Shown here piece after piece: positions 33,279 through 41,684 of a DNA stretch of 64,000 nucleotides (its first letter is position 1; the number at the start of each line of letters is the position of its first letter). Source of the DNA: Streptomyces sp. NBC_00341 (lineage in GTDB: Bacteria > Actinomycetota > Actinomycetes > Streptomycetales > Streptomycetaceae). Under the pieces are notes generated by a model. It was not told where the DNA came from. It did not search any database and saw nothing but the letters and a program-made list of their open reading frames with translations. The DNA lies in assembly GCF_041435055.1 (NCBI RefSeq), contig NZ_CP108002.1:3534001-3598000 (forward strand), written 5' to 3'. Made by a program: the position numbers and the translations under genes.

Positions 33279-34155
33279 GGCGTTCGGCGTCGGCCCGTTC
33301 GTCGCGGTTCCACATCACGGGCATGGCGCCGACCGGTTCGAACCGGATGTCCGGGTCGTTGCTGTGGACCAGGCAGAAGAAGCGGCGCCGGAGCACGGCC
33401 GCGCGGCGGGCCTGGTCGGCGACGATGTCCAGAACGCTCTGGGCCGCTTGCGGGCAGGCGGCGGCGAAGCGGTCGTAGTCGGTGATGGACAGAACAAGCC
33501 CCGTACCTTCGGGTGAGTCGTCGTAGGGGCCGTGGCAGGCCACGTCACCGAGGCAGTCGTTGAGCGCGTCGAGGTTGTTGCCGTAGTAGTCGGGAAACCG
33601 CAGCGCCGCGGCGAAGGCCCTGTGCATGTCCCGCTCACGGGCCCACTCCCCCGCCGCGAGGTGGACGACGCGGAACCCGCGCTCCTCGAGCCGCAGTTCG
33701 GCATCCGTGAGGAGCTGTCGTCGCCGGAAGAGGGTGACGAAGGTGTTGTCCATGTACTCGATGCCGGGAAGGCGCTTCGACGGGGCGACCCGTGCCGGCT
33801 CCTGGGCCGATTCGCTCCGGTAAGCGTCCAGGAGCCGGAAGAACTCCTCGACCGGGGTCGAGCCCTCCGGGGTGCCGCGTTCGATCTCCACGGCCCAGCT
33901 CAGGGAGCCGGCGATACCGCGCCGCTCCTGGAACCAGCGGTTGAAGTCGTCCTCGGGCCAGAAGGCGAAGTCCTCCTCGACGCCGTGCACAGCGAGCGCC
34001 GCCCGGTAGCCGGTGAGCAAGGACCGCAGGTGCGGGAGCGAACCGCCGGGAAGCCACATGCCGGGCCGCAGCCGGATCTGGTCCAGGAAGTCGTACACGT
34101 CCGAACAGTCCTGCCAGTGCCCGGGAGTGGGGCCCGAGCTGTCTTCAGTCGCCAT
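33274..34155 (-). CDS. Barstar-domain immunity-like protein with N-terminal extension
   Basis: 293 residues. Residues 170-280 are barstar-like: FPDYYGNNLDALNDCLGDVA is the barstar signature of RNase inhibitors. Residues 1-140 form a second domain (DVYDFLDQIRLRPGMWLPGG, HLRSLLTGYRAALAVHGVEE, FNRWFQERRG...LSWAVEIE) like that found in small immunity-type proteins. No barnase-like RNase gene is adjacent, so it may protect against a toxin from other strains. ATG 34155. Confidence 0.85.
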   Translation of the reverse strand: MATEDSSGPTPGHWQDCSDVYDFLDQIRLRPGMWLPGGSLPHLRSLLTGYRAALAVHGVEEDFAFWPEDDFNRWFQERRGIAGSLSWAVEIERGTPEGSTPVEEFFRLLDAYRSESAQEPARVAPSKRLPGIEYMDNTFVTLFRRRQLLTDAELRLEERGFRVVHLAAGEWARERDMHRAFAAALRFPDYYGNNLDALNDCLGDVACHGPYDDSPEGTGLVLSITDYDRFAAACPQAAQSVLDIVADQARRAAVLRRRFFCLVHSNDPDIRFEPVGAMPVMWNRDERADAERR

Positions 34156-34178
34156 GCCACGAGCCTACGGCGCGAGCG

Positions 34179-34266
34179 GAAACGCCAAGATCCCGCCCGA
34201 TCAATCAGATCGGACGGGATCTTGTGAACCCTTCCTGAGCGAACTCAGGAACAGTTGCTGCGGTGG
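34179..34266. repeat. Left copy of the tRNA-Ala 3'-flank repeat (possible attL)
   Basis: 88 bp that align with 40111-40196: the hairpin core ATCCCGCCCGATCAAT..GATCGGACGGGA, then GTGAACC, GAGC.AACTC and CTGCGGTGG, roughly four bases in five conserved. The right copy abuts the 3' end of tRNA-Ala. The left copy contains hairpin 34186-34224 (10-bp plus 6-bp stem), which can also terminate leftward transcripts. Confidence 0.55.
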
Positions 34267-34271
34267 GGCGT

Positions 34272-34540
34272 TCACGGGTGTATCTGACCAGCCGCGATGC
34301 ACGTCTCTGTAGATCGCTCCCCGACAGGCAGGTGATCGTTCCCCGACTGTGTCGCCAACAGCCCCGGCATCCGCAAGGACGTAAATGCGTCCATACGGGG
34401 GACACGTTCATCCGTTAAGTGGAACCCTTCCTCCCACTTCTGGTCGAACGGAAGCAGAGGGCCAGAGACTGACCCGAACCGCAGCAGCCACGCGTTGCGG
34501 CCGTGCATGTCCTCACGGAACGGGAAAATCACGTTGACCA
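34272..34540 (-). pseudogene. Truncated minus-strand gene fragment
   Basis: The frame reads FLVNVIFPFREDMHGRNAWL, then LRFGSVSGPLLPFDQKWEEG, FHLTDERVPRMDAFTSLRMP and stops at 34272. Composition looks like genuine protein, but there is no start before it runs into the divergent secreted-protein fragment. Family not recognised. Likely a host gene cut at the boundary of the 34-40 kb element. Confidence 0.35.
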
Positions 34541-34843
34541 GAAACTCCGCCGTACCGTCGTCGCCGTACTCACCGTCCTGGTGGTGGGTGGCACATCTGT
34601 TTCCGCGGCCGGTGCATCCGGTCACGAAGGCCGTCTGCTGAGTGACCCCACCCCTCGGGTACCCGCTGCGCAGGCGGAGCCGGGCATTGCTCCGCCGGAC
34701 CCCGACAACACGGCTGTCTACTTGGACAAGGCAGGACGGGTGATCGACATGTCCCCGGACGCGGGCGTGCCCCCGAGAGCCGCCGGGCTCCGGTGTACGC
34801 CGGTCAGCGGGAGGGACAATCCCCACGTCTCGGAGTTCGCTGT
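34503..34843 (+). pseudogene. Fragment of a secreted protein
   Basis: The frame encodes a signal-peptide-like stretch KLRRTVVAVLTVLVVGGTSV, then SAAGASG, then NTAVYLDKAGRVIDMSPDAG and RCTPVSGRDNPHVSE. After about 34843 the composition is no longer protein-like and the frame overlaps the ribosome site of the next gene. No good ribosome site precedes ATG 34503. It is probably a 3'-truncated gene for a small exported protein. Confidence 0.35.
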
Positions 34844-34891
34844 GACACGAGGGCCCGCCGGCGGAAGCCGCGGCCGAACGGAGGGGATGAG

Positions 34892-35728
34892 TTGTCCGAG
34901 TACCAGGCCATCACCCAGCCAGGAATCGACCCCGCGGGTTACCGTACGGCGGGCCCTCTGTTCGCCGCCTTTCACGGCGAGCTGGTCCCTCATCCGTGGC
35001 GCGACCCTGAATCCGAGCACGATGCCTACCAGCTGTTCCACCAGCGGTCGGTCGCCATGGGCTGGCTCGACGAACGATCCAGCGCCGCAGGGGACGAACG
35101 CGCGGCCAAAGCGCCGGGGCTGTGGGCCATGAACAACGCCGGCTGCAACGCCCACCAGGCCGCTCCCGAGCCCTTCGCATGGTTCCAGGTCGAGTGCAGT
35201 ACGCCCGCCATTGACCGGCCTCTGCCCGTGCAACCGTTCCTACGGTGCGCCGAGGACACCGTCACACGCATCGGCGCGGCACAACTATCCGCGGTGCAGG
35301 TACTTCTGCCACTTCAAGGTCTCGACCCAACATCACGTCCGCGCAACGCGCTGGTCCCCTCCCTGGAGACCTGCGACTGGTTCGGTGAGCGTGACCCGCA
35401 GGCCCAGACGTCGGTAACGGTCAGCATCAACAGCGGACGCAATCCCGCACTTCCCGACGTCGCGAAACAGCTCACCAGCCGCCTCGACCACCTGGAGCAG
35501 GAGGTATTCCTCCACAGCGGATCGGAAAGCGCCAGCGAGGACATCACCCTGCCCCCGCCGTTCGCCGACGAATTCTGGAACGGACCGCCCGTGCACAGCC
35601 TGACTCTGCGAGGCGATCTCGCTGAGTGGTCCTGCGACGCGGTCGGATGGCTGGCTGCGACCATCGCCGACTGCGCTGCCCACCTCGGTGTACGTACGCC
35701 ACTGCTGGTTTCCGTCGTACGAGGCTGA
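34892..35728 (+). CDS. Hypothetical protein, TTG start
   Basis: 278 residues. TTG 34892 follows GGAGGGG at seven bases and gives a start LSEYQAITQPGIDPAGYRTA. Further segments include FAAFHGELVPHPWRDPESEH, YQLFHQRSVAMGWLDERS, a long mixed alpha/beta region and a C-terminal WLAATIADCAAHLGVRTPL. No signal peptide or recognised motif. It lies inside the putative tRNA-linked element. I do not recognise the family. The 298 bp after it (35729-36026) hold no gene. Confidence 0.6.
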   Translation: MSEYQAITQPGIDPAGYRTAGPLFAAFHGELVPHPWRDPESEHDAYQLFHQRSVAMGWLDERSSAAGDERAAKAPGLWAMNNAGCNAHQAAPEPFAWFQVECSTPAIDRPLPVQPFLRCAEDTVTRIGAAQLSAVQVLLPLQGLDPTSRPRNALVPSLETCDWFGERDPQAQTSVTVSINSGRNPALPDVAKQLTSRLDHLEQEVFLHSGSESASEDITLPPPFADEFWNGPPVHSLTLRGDLAEWSCDAVGWLAATIADCAAHLGVRTPLLVSVVRG

Positions 35729-36026
35729 GCGAACAGAGGGCAACTGCCCTCCCCTCGGCCCCAGAAGGCGGAAATGCCGCCCGGCCCGGATCGAAGCGAA
35801 CGCCTGGGCATTTGATTGCCCTCTCCCACTGAACGCGAAGAGTCCGTCTGGCGTCGATACCAGCGGCAACTCTGCTGGATGGGTACCACAGAGACGCATT
35901 TGCCCCCACCACAAGGCCCAACATCACCAACTTCCCCATCTTGTTTGCCATTTGGGTGTCTGGCACGTCTGGCGTTCCCTACGATGTCTGCCATCGCGCA
36001 CAGATGCCAGAGAGGCCGGGGGACGC

Positions 36027-36620
36027 ATGGGATTCGCGGGCGAGGAAGCCGCAGCGCCGGGTCTGCGGGTCGCGGTCGATTTCTACAGCGAGAAGGCCGA
36101 TCAGCTCTCCCGGCGAGAGAAGGAGCTGGAGGAGGAACTCGATTCCGTGCGCGAGGAGAGGTCACGGACGCTCGTCACCCGCGATCAGCTCTCCGTGGCA
36201 CTGGCAGAAATCAGCGCCCAGGCGGGTCCCCAGCCGGCCGAACCCGCTGGGGAAGAGAACCCTGCCGAGGCTGAATCAGCCAGCGGGCAGGGCAGTAAGC
36301 CCTCACGTGCCGGCGCCGAGGAGACACCGCCGCGACCCGGCCGCCGCAGCGAGAACGCAAGCGGCCCGCAACGCCGGTCAGCTTCAGGCGAGTTGATGCG
36401 CGCGATCGAGCAGGTGCTGACCACGGCCGGTGTTCCTTTGCATCTGAAGGAGCTCACTGCGGCGCTCGGCCGGCCGACCGAGGGCAAGCCGGGGACAGCC
36501 GCATTGGAGTCGGTGCGGTCCACCTGCAAGCGGTTGGTGGAAACCGGGCGCCTGGTGCAGCCGGAGACCGCTGTGTTCGCGATCACTCCTGGCCGCCGGA
36601 AAGGAGCCGCCTCAGGCTAG
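36027..36620 (+). CDS. Coiled-coil plus winged-helix protein of the 36-40 kb cassette
   Basis: 197 residues from ATG 36027, after GGGGGA. Residues 12-55 form a coiled coil (VDFYSEKADQLSRREKELEE, ELDSVREERSRTL), followed by a disordered Glu/Ala/Pro linker. Residues 125-190 are a winged-helix-like domain (LMRAIEQVLTTAGVPLHLKE, LTAALGRP..., RSTCKRLVETGRLVQPE). Probably a DNA-binding accessory protein. It is followed by a strong terminator and faces the XRE gene. Confidence 0.72.
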   Translation: MGFAGEEAAAPGLRVAVDFYSEKADQLSRREKELEEELDSVREERSRTLVTRDQLSVALAEISAQAGPQPAEPAGEENPAEAESASGQGSKPSRAGAEETPPRPGRRSENASGPQRRSASGELMRAIEQVLTTAGVPLHLKELTAALGRPTEGKPGTAALESVRSTCKRLVETGRLVQPETAVFAITPGRRKGAASG

Positions 36621-36636
36621 CGCTCCTCAAAATGGT

Positions 36637-36668
36637 GTCCTCTCCTCCCCTGGCAGGGAGGAGAGGAC
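36637..36668. terminator. 13-bp stem intrinsic terminator
   Basis: GTCCTCTCCTCCC (36637-36649), loop ctggca, exact complement GGGAGGAGAGGAC (36656-36668), then gcggttcttt. Ends the coiled-coil gene transcript and, read from the other side, possibly that of the convergent XRE gene. Confidence 0.85.
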
Positions 36669-36780
36669 GCGGTTCTTTCGAGGTGGAACCCTCTGGAGAA
36701 CCTTCACGCGGCCCCTTATCAGTTGGCTCACGTTTGCCTCCGAGGCTAGAGCAATCCCGCTCGCCTCGGGGGCGCGTGGC

Positions 36781-37143
36781 CTATTTCGTCGTCCCTTCCG
36801 CAGCCCTTCGCGGGGGACGGGAAGGCCTATTTCCATGCGTATGACGCATTTCCCCGGCAGCCGGATAGAGCGGCACTCCCAAAAAGTGCTCCAACCGGGC
36901 AACGGTGGCGATGTCCGGCCAGGACTTTCCGTCGAGCAGGTCGGCCACGGCCTGCCGGTTGACTCCGGAGCCGTCGGCGAGCTGCCGCAGGCTCCGCCGG
37001 GGCGCACGGAGTGCTGCGGCGAGGGCGCGGGCGACGGCCTGGACGGTGGCTGCCGCCACGTCGCCGATGACGGCCTCTGGCCAGGCTTCCGGATCGCGGG
37101 CAAGCTCGCGCGGCGGCGTTCGCCGGTTCATGCCACCGACCAT
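36781..37143 (-). CDS. XRE-type helix-turn-helix regulator
   Basis: 120 residues from ATG 37143, with AAAGGAG nine bases upstream. Residues 45-95 (APRRSLRQLADGSGVNRQAV, ADLLDGKSWPDIATVARLEH, FLGVPLYP) are a Cro/C1-type HTH. The tail is basic. Its start lies only 18 bp from the recombinase-like gene on the other strand, so the two share promoter DNA; it probably represses that gene pair. Confidence 0.8.
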   Translation of the reverse strand: MVGGMNRRTPPRELARDPEAWPEAVIGDVAAATVQAVARALAAALRAPRRSLRQLADGSGVNRQAVADLLDGKSWPDIATVARLEHFLGVPLYPAAGEMRHTHGNRPSRPPRRAAEGTTK

Positions 37144-37161
37144 GCTGATGCACTCCTTTAC

Positions 37162-38145
37162 GTGAAGATCGCGACCGACCCCTTCACTGGCTGCTTGACC
37201 AGCCGGTGGGATTGGTCCGTGACATTGAGCCCGCAGGTCTCCGCCCGTATCCGCAACTACCGCCCCCGCCTGCCCAGACAGCAGTGGGCTCCGGTCGCCG
37301 ACCAGGTGCGGGCCACCGTCGCGGCAGCGGCCCCGGCCACCTGTTACGACGCGGCACATCTGCTCTATGTGGTCGGCCGCATCGCTGTCTGGGCGGACCG
37401 CACCGGTCTGCCACGGGATCCGGGGCTGTGGCTGCGGACCGAGACGATCGACGGATTCATCCTGCTCGGCCTCGCCGGCCAGGAGGGCAGCTCCCGCCAG
37501 ACCTTCCGGACCTGGCTCCGCCGTACCCGGGAAGCCCTGGTGTGGGTACAGCGCGGAGAGGCCCCGCCGGTCCGCATCGCCGCCAGCCGACTCCCCCAGC
37601 CACCCTATGAGCCAGGCGAGTTGGCCAGGCTGAAGGGGTGGGCGGAGCTGCTTCCCGGCCGGGCCCGGCTGGATGGACTGGCCCTGATGGCGCTGGGCGC
37701 GGGCTGTGGGCTGCAGCCCGGCGAGGTTCCGGCCGTTCGGGGCAGCGACCTGCGGGTCACTGCCCGGGGCATGGTGGTTCTCGACGCCCCCTGGCTGGGC
37801 CGTCTGGTGACCTGCCGCGCTCCCTGGGAGCAGACCCTGGCCGAGCTCGCCGTGCTTGCCGGGGACGACTACGTGTTCCGGCCGGGCCGGAAGGTGGAGG
37901 CGGCGAAGAACCTGGTCAGCTCCTGGCCCGCCCGGCACAGACCGCACGCGGGTCTGCCCGCGCTCGCGGCCCGGCGGCTGCGGACCACCTGGATCGTGGA
38001 CCTGCTGGGCCAGCGGATCGATCCGGCACTGGTCGCGGACGCTGCGGGGATGCATTCGGCCGCCGGACTGGGTCCCTACTTCCACTGGGTCCCGCCCCTG
38101 GCTCCGGAGCAGGCTGCCGAGCTTCTGCGCGGACCCGCCCAGTGA
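37162..38145 (+). CDS. Tyrosine-recombinase-like protein with degenerate active site
   Basis: 327 residues from GTG 37162 (start uncertain; no clear ribosome site). The C-terminal half follows the phage-integrase layout: LDGLALMALGAGCGLQPGEV aligns with the GTGLRxSE box, but the first catalytic Arg is Gln; RRLRTTWIVDLLG supplies the HxxR-like Arg without the His; AGMHSA and YFHWV occupy the His and Tyr positions. The N-terminal half could be a SAM-like core-binding region. Its stop overlaps the start of the DDE gene (GTGA), so both proteins are made together. Confidence 0.6.
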   Translation: MKIATDPFTGCLTSRWDWSVTLSPQVSARIRNYRPRLPRQQWAPVADQVRATVAAAAPATCYDAAHLLYVVGRIAVWADRTGLPRDPGLWLRTETIDGFILLGLAGQEGSSRQTFRTWLRRTREALVWVQRGEAPPVRIAASRLPQPPYEPGELARLKGWAELLPGRARLDGLALMALGAGCGLQPGEVPAVRGSDLRVTARGMVVLDAPWLGRLVTCRAPWEQTLAELAVLAGDDYVFRPGRKVEAAKNLVSSWPARHRPHAGLPALAARRLRTTWIVDLLGQRIDPALVADAAGMHSAAGLGPYFHWVPPLAPEQAAELLRGPAQ

Positions 38146-39959
38146 TGCGCCGCCCGCAGGACGCCGAGGACACACTGTCTGCGGTGCGGCGGCTGCGGCC
38201 CAAGCCGCCGCTGAGCGGAATGCCGAAGATCCCGGACTCCAAGGTCGGCCAGCTGCTGACGCTCCTGGACCGCACCGGTGTCCCCCAGGAACTGGAGGAC
38301 CTGCTCCGAGACCTCCCTGGTCCCAAAGGAGTACGCCCGCGGGTGGTTCTGGCCGGGTTGCTGCTGTCGGCGTACTACACAGGCAGGGCCACGGTCGCCG
38401 ACGCCTGGCGTCTGCTCCACTATGGACTGGAGCCCAGAGCCCGTACCTGGCTGGGCATCCCAGAGCACCCTCCGGCCGGGCCCGCCGCACGGATCGCTTC
38501 CAGCAAGCGGCTCTACCGGGGACTGAACGCGATCACCACGGCCCTGGACCCCGCCCGCTACGACCGGCGTTCCCGGCTGCCGCAGCGGCACGCCGACTTC
38601 CACGCCGCCCTCTGGGATAGCCCCGAGGGCCGCACCGCCGCCGCCCGCCTCCAGCTCCTCGCCAACCGCCTGGTCCTGGCGTCCGTACGCATGGCTGACC
38701 AGCGTGGATACCTGCGCGGCTGGAACGGCGATGTCGGCGTCGACGCCACCGACATCCGCGTCAGCGCCCGCCCCGACAGCAGCCGGCTGACCACCGCCTC
38801 GACGGAAGTCACCGCCGGCTGGCACTTCAAGGGCGGCACCGGCGACAAGGTCTTCGGCTACAGCGCGACCCTGGCCATCGCCGCCCACCACCGCGACCCG
38901 GGCGATGACGCCCCCGGGGCCTACCCGCAGCTGTGTCTGGGCTTCGAGCTCGACACCCCCACCGTCCGCACCGGCCCCAACGCCCTCACGATCCTCACCC
39001 AACTCGGCCTGCCCACCGGCATCCTCGCCGCCGACCGCGCCTACACCGGCTGCAGCCCGTCCAACTTCCAGACACCCGTCCGCAGACTCGGCTACCGCCT
39101 TGCCCTGGACTACAAGGTCAAAGAACGTGGCCTGCAAGGCAGTTGGCAAGGGGCGCCACTCGTCGACGGCTCCCTGCTCTGCCCGCTCACCCCGGCCCCA
39201 CTCATCCACGCCACCGCTGGCGCCGACGACGACACTGTCCGGTTCCGCAGCGACGCGCTCCGCGAGAAGATCGAAGCCCGCGAGCCGCACCACCTCAAAC
39301 TCAAGCAGGGCCCCAACGCCCGCGGCGCGATCCGCCTCCAGTGCCCGGCCAGCGGCCCGTCCCCCTCGGTCAACTGCACCCGCCGCGACCGGCTGAGGCC
39401 CCGCGCACAGGCTCCCGCCGCCATGCCTTCCCGGGTGATCGACCTCAGCCTGCCCCTGCCCCGGACTCTGCCGACCGCGGCCCGCCCCACCGTCCAGGTC
39501 CCCGACGCCGAACGCTTCGCACCTCCACCTGCAGTCACGCTGCCCCAGGTGTGCTGCGCAGGATCGATCACCGTGCCCGCCGACACCGAGGCCAACTGGC
39601 GTCTGGCCAAGTACCGCCAGGACGTGCACTACCTCCACACCCCATGGCTGAACACCTACCGCCCCATCCGCAGCCACAACGAAGGCGCCAACGGCCGCTT
39701 CAAGAGCGGGACCCTCGACATCGGCAACCCCAAACACCGGCCCGCCCCCGGCCAGGTCGCCCAGACCCTCCTCCTGGCGGTCATGCTCACCGTCGCCAAC
39801 CTGACCGTTCTGGAAACCTGGCTCACCGAACGCGCCGGCCCGGACGAACTCACCGACGCCGACTTCGACGCCACCGGCCCCCTGCCCTCGCTCGATACCC
39901 CGCGCATCGCGCTGCCGGAAGCAGATAACGGGCGCCACCCGCCTCCGCGCTCCCGCTGA
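38142..39959 (+). CDS. DDE transposase-like protein (IS4/IS1182-type core)
   Basis: 605 residues, from GTG 38142 or ATG 38145. Candidate catalytic residues: D in VGVDATDIRV, D in LAADRAYTG and E in RSHNEGANGRFKSG, with the long insertion between the last two typical of IS4/IS1182 relatives. The N-terminus has a helical region (RPRVVLAGLLLSAYYTGRAT). No terminal inverted repeats are seen close to the gene. It is cotranscribed with a recombinase-like gene, which ordinary IS elements are not. Confidence 0.7.
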   Translation: MMRRPQDAEDTLSAVRRLRPKPPLSGMPKIPDSKVGQLLTLLDRTGVPQELEDLLRDLPGPKGVRPRVVLAGLLLSAYYTGRATVADAWRLLHYGLEPRARTWLGIPEHPPAGPAARIASSKRLYRGLNAITTALDPARYDRRSRLPQRHADFHAALWDSPEGRTAAARLQLLANRLVLASVRMADQRGYLRGWNGDVGVDATDIRVSARPDSSRLTTASTEVTAGWHFKGGTGDKVFGYSATLAIAAHHRDPGDDAPGAYPQLCLGFELDTPTVRTGPNALTILTQLGLPTGILAADRAYTGCSPSNFQTPVRRLGYRLALDYKVKERGLQGSWQGAPLVDGSLLCPLTPAPLIHATAGADDDTVRFRSDALREKIEAREPHHLKLKQGPNARGAIRLQCPASGPSPSVNCTRRDRLRPRAQAPAAMPSRVIDLSLPLPRTLPTAARPTVQVPDAERFAPPPAVTLPQVCCAGSITVPADTEANWRLAKYRQDVHYLHTPWLNTYRPIRSHNEGANGRFKSGTLDIGNPKHRPAPGQVAQTLLLAVMLTVANLTVLETWLTERAGPDELTDADFDATGPLPSLDTPRIALPEADNGRHPPPRSR

Positions 39960-40110
39960 ACCTGGCTCCGTACGACAACTCAAGCCCACCCTCGCACGCC
40001 GAACTCCCCGCAGATCGGCGTGCGCCGCCATGCCCGCACCACACCCACAGGCCACAAGGCACATGCCAGCTCGACATAACCTGCGCACCCAGACCTCCCG
40101 ACGAGCCCCA

Positions 40111-40196
40111 GAAACGACGAAATCCCGCCCGATCAATGTGATCGGACGGGACTCGTGAACCGTTTACGAGCCAACTCGCGAACGGCCCTGCGGTGG
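40111..40196. repeat. Right copy of the tRNA-Ala 3'-flank repeat (possible attR/attB)
   Basis: Pairs with 34179-34266. It ends exactly at the 3' end of tRNA-Ala (the last three bases lie inside the tRNA gene). The intervening 5.9 kb hold the recombinase-like/DDE cassette and two broken host genes at the far end. Confidence 0.55.
40123..40151 (-). terminator. tRNA-Ala terminator hairpin
   Basis: TCCCG/CGGGA (40123-40127 and 40147-40151) extended by CCGATC/GATCGG after one mismatch, with a 5-base loop. On the minus strand it is followed by a T-rich ATTTCGTCGTTT. It lies about 43 bp past the tRNA 3' end. Confidence 0.6.
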
Positions 40197-40267
40197 ACCT
40201 GTGGGGATTTGAACCCCAGACCCCCTCGATGCGAACGAGGTGCGCTACCAGACTGCGCCACAGGCCC
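40194..40267 (-). tRNA. tRNA-Ala (anticodon CGC)
   Basis: 74 nt on the minus strand, no encoded CCA. The acceptor stem GGGCCTG pairs with CAGGTCC (one G-U), discriminator A. The D arm is GCGCAGTCTGGTAGCGC, and the anticodon arm CCTCG-TTCGCAT-CGAGG gives anticodon CGC (Ala codon GCG). The T arm is TGGGG-TTCAAAT-CCCCA. A -10-like CTAAAGT lies about 15 bp upstream of the 5' end. Confidence 0.95.
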
Positions 40268-40363
40268 TTGCAACGAGTGAAACTTTAGCACCCTCCACGG
40301 GGTGCTCGGAAATCCGTCCGTCGCTGGTCAGCCGAGTCGGCGTCGCGGCACGGGCCGGAGGCC

Positions 40364-41521
40364 TCACTCGTTGGCCGCGCGCGGGCGGTCGTCCTCGTCG
40401 TACTGGTCGAAGAGGGGCGTCCGACCCCGGTCGCGGGAGCGGCGGGACTGGCCGGTGCGCTGGCGCGGTGCGGGCTCCACCGGGGGTGCCGTGGAGCGCG
40501 GGGCGGTCGGCTGGGCGGGTTCTGCGGCGCTGGAGCGGGCCGCGCTCCAGGTCTCCGGGTCGCCTACCTCGACGCCGCCCGTGGCGCGCGGGGCGACCGG
40601 GGCGGTGACGTAGGTCGGCAGTGGGACCGGGACCGGCTCCCAGCTGTCGCCCTGGACCCGGCCGCGTTCGCGCTGCTGGTCCACCCACTCCGCGTGGTCC
40701 GTCTGCTCGACCAGGGCGCGGCGGCCGGCCTCCTGCGGGGAGACCGTGGGGGTGGGCTCGGGGGCGGGGTGGCGCGCTTCGGGGTCCTCGTCGGACTCCG
40801 TGGTGGCCGTCGTGGCGGGCTGGTGCCTGCGCGGGCGGTTCTCGCGCAGGTGCTGCGCCGCCACCTCGGCCCGTCGCCGGTCCATGGTGAAGGCGAACCT
40901 GCGCCGCTCCTGGGCGCGCAGATGCACGATGTACGTGCTCAGCAGCACCGCGGGAACCGCGGGTGCCCAGAGGAAGCCGAGGCCGCCGACCGCCGCGACG
41001 ACCGCGCCGAGCGTGAAGCCGAGGAAGAGGACGACGGTGGTACGCCGACGGCGTGCGAGGACCTGGGTGCGCTGCGCGCGCCGGGCTCGTTCGGCATCGA
41101 TGCCACCGGGGCGCGGTCGAGCGCGCCGGGCGGGTACGGATGCGGGTGCGGTCGGGGACACCGGGCGTTCCCGGGCCTGGCGCTCCTTCGGTGCGCGCTC
41201 CGGCGTACGGGCCGGGTCATGGACCCGGGCCTCGGTGTGCGCCGGGGGCGCGGAGAAGTTCCGGACGTCGACGGAATCCATTCGATCCGTGTCCGCGTCC
41301 GGGTCGGCGTCGGGCGCCGCCTCATCGTCGGTGCGCTCCTGCAACCCCTTGGCATACCGGCGCTCCATCGCCGCCCGTCCGGACAGCAGCCGGATGGCGG
41401 TGCTGAAGCGTTCCGTCGGACGGGCTTCGTTGAGCTCGTCCTGCCTGCGGAGCCACATCGGCACCAAGTAGGCGGCCCAGGCCCCGACGATGACTGCATA
41501 GATGAGGCCGCTGCTGCTCAC
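40364..41521 (-). CDS. sepX: Divisome membrane protein SepX/GlpR
   Basis: 385 residues. The N-terminal membrane segment SSGLIYAVIVGAWAAYLVPM is followed by WLRRQDELNEARPTERFSTA, the hallmark of the actinobacterial SepX/GlpR family. A second hydrophobic pair lies mid-protein (VVLFLGFTLGAVVAAVGGLG, FLWAPAVPAVLLSTYIVHL), and the long cytoplasmic tail is disordered, Pro/Arg/Glu-rich. SepX stabilises FtsZ-driven septa in Streptomyces; the mycobacterial homologue lies near moeA as GlpR, the same neighbourhood as here. Confidence 0.9.
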   Translation of the reverse strand: MSSSGLIYAVIVGAWAAYLVPMWLRRQDELNEARPTERFSTAIRLLSGRAAMERRYAKGLQERTDDEAAPDADPDADTDRMDSVDVRNFSAPPAHTEARVHDPARTPERAPKERQARERPVSPTAPASVPARRARPRPGGIDAERARRAQRTQVLARRRRTTVVLFLGFTLGAVVAAVGGLGFLWAPAVPAVLLSTYIVHLRAQERRRFAFTMDRRRAEVAAQHLRENRPRRHQPATTATTESDEDPEARHPAPEPTPTVSPQEAGRRALVEQTDHAEWVDQQRERGRVQGDSWEPVPVPLPTYVTAPVAPRATGGVEVGDPETWSAARSSAAEPAQPTAPRSTAPPVEPAPRQRTGQSRRSRDRGRTPLFDQYDEDDRPRAANE

Positions 41522-41556
41522 ATCTCACACCGTAGAGGGGTTTGCATGGAGGCATC

Positions 41557-41664
41557 CGCCAATTGGCGCGGTGTGTCGCACGATCCTGCTGATATCAAGG
41601 ACTTTTTTTGTGATTGTTCGGATCAGTAGTCGGTGTTTGCCCGTCCGGTAGCGGTCAAACACCG
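41557..41664. promoter_or_regulatory. Palindrome and hairpin between rimJ-like gene and sepX
   Basis: CGCCAATTGGCG at 41557-41568 is a perfect 12-bp palindrome 36 bp upstream of sepX, a candidate operator. CGGTGTTTG (41631-41639) and CAAACACCG (41656-41664) form a stem that would end the upstream rimJ transcript. An actttttttgtg run lies between them. Confidence 0.4.
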
Positions 41665-41684
41665 ATCAATTTCGAACACGTATT

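Noticed and set aside
36027..39959. A simple IS element around the DDE gene
   Set aside because: I could not find terminal inverted repeats near either side, and the gene is coupled to a recombinase-like gene under a regulator.
38076..40136. 686-codon minus-strand frame opposite the DDE gene
   Set aside because: Shadow of the transposase-like gene; the plus frame has DDE motifs and translational coupling.
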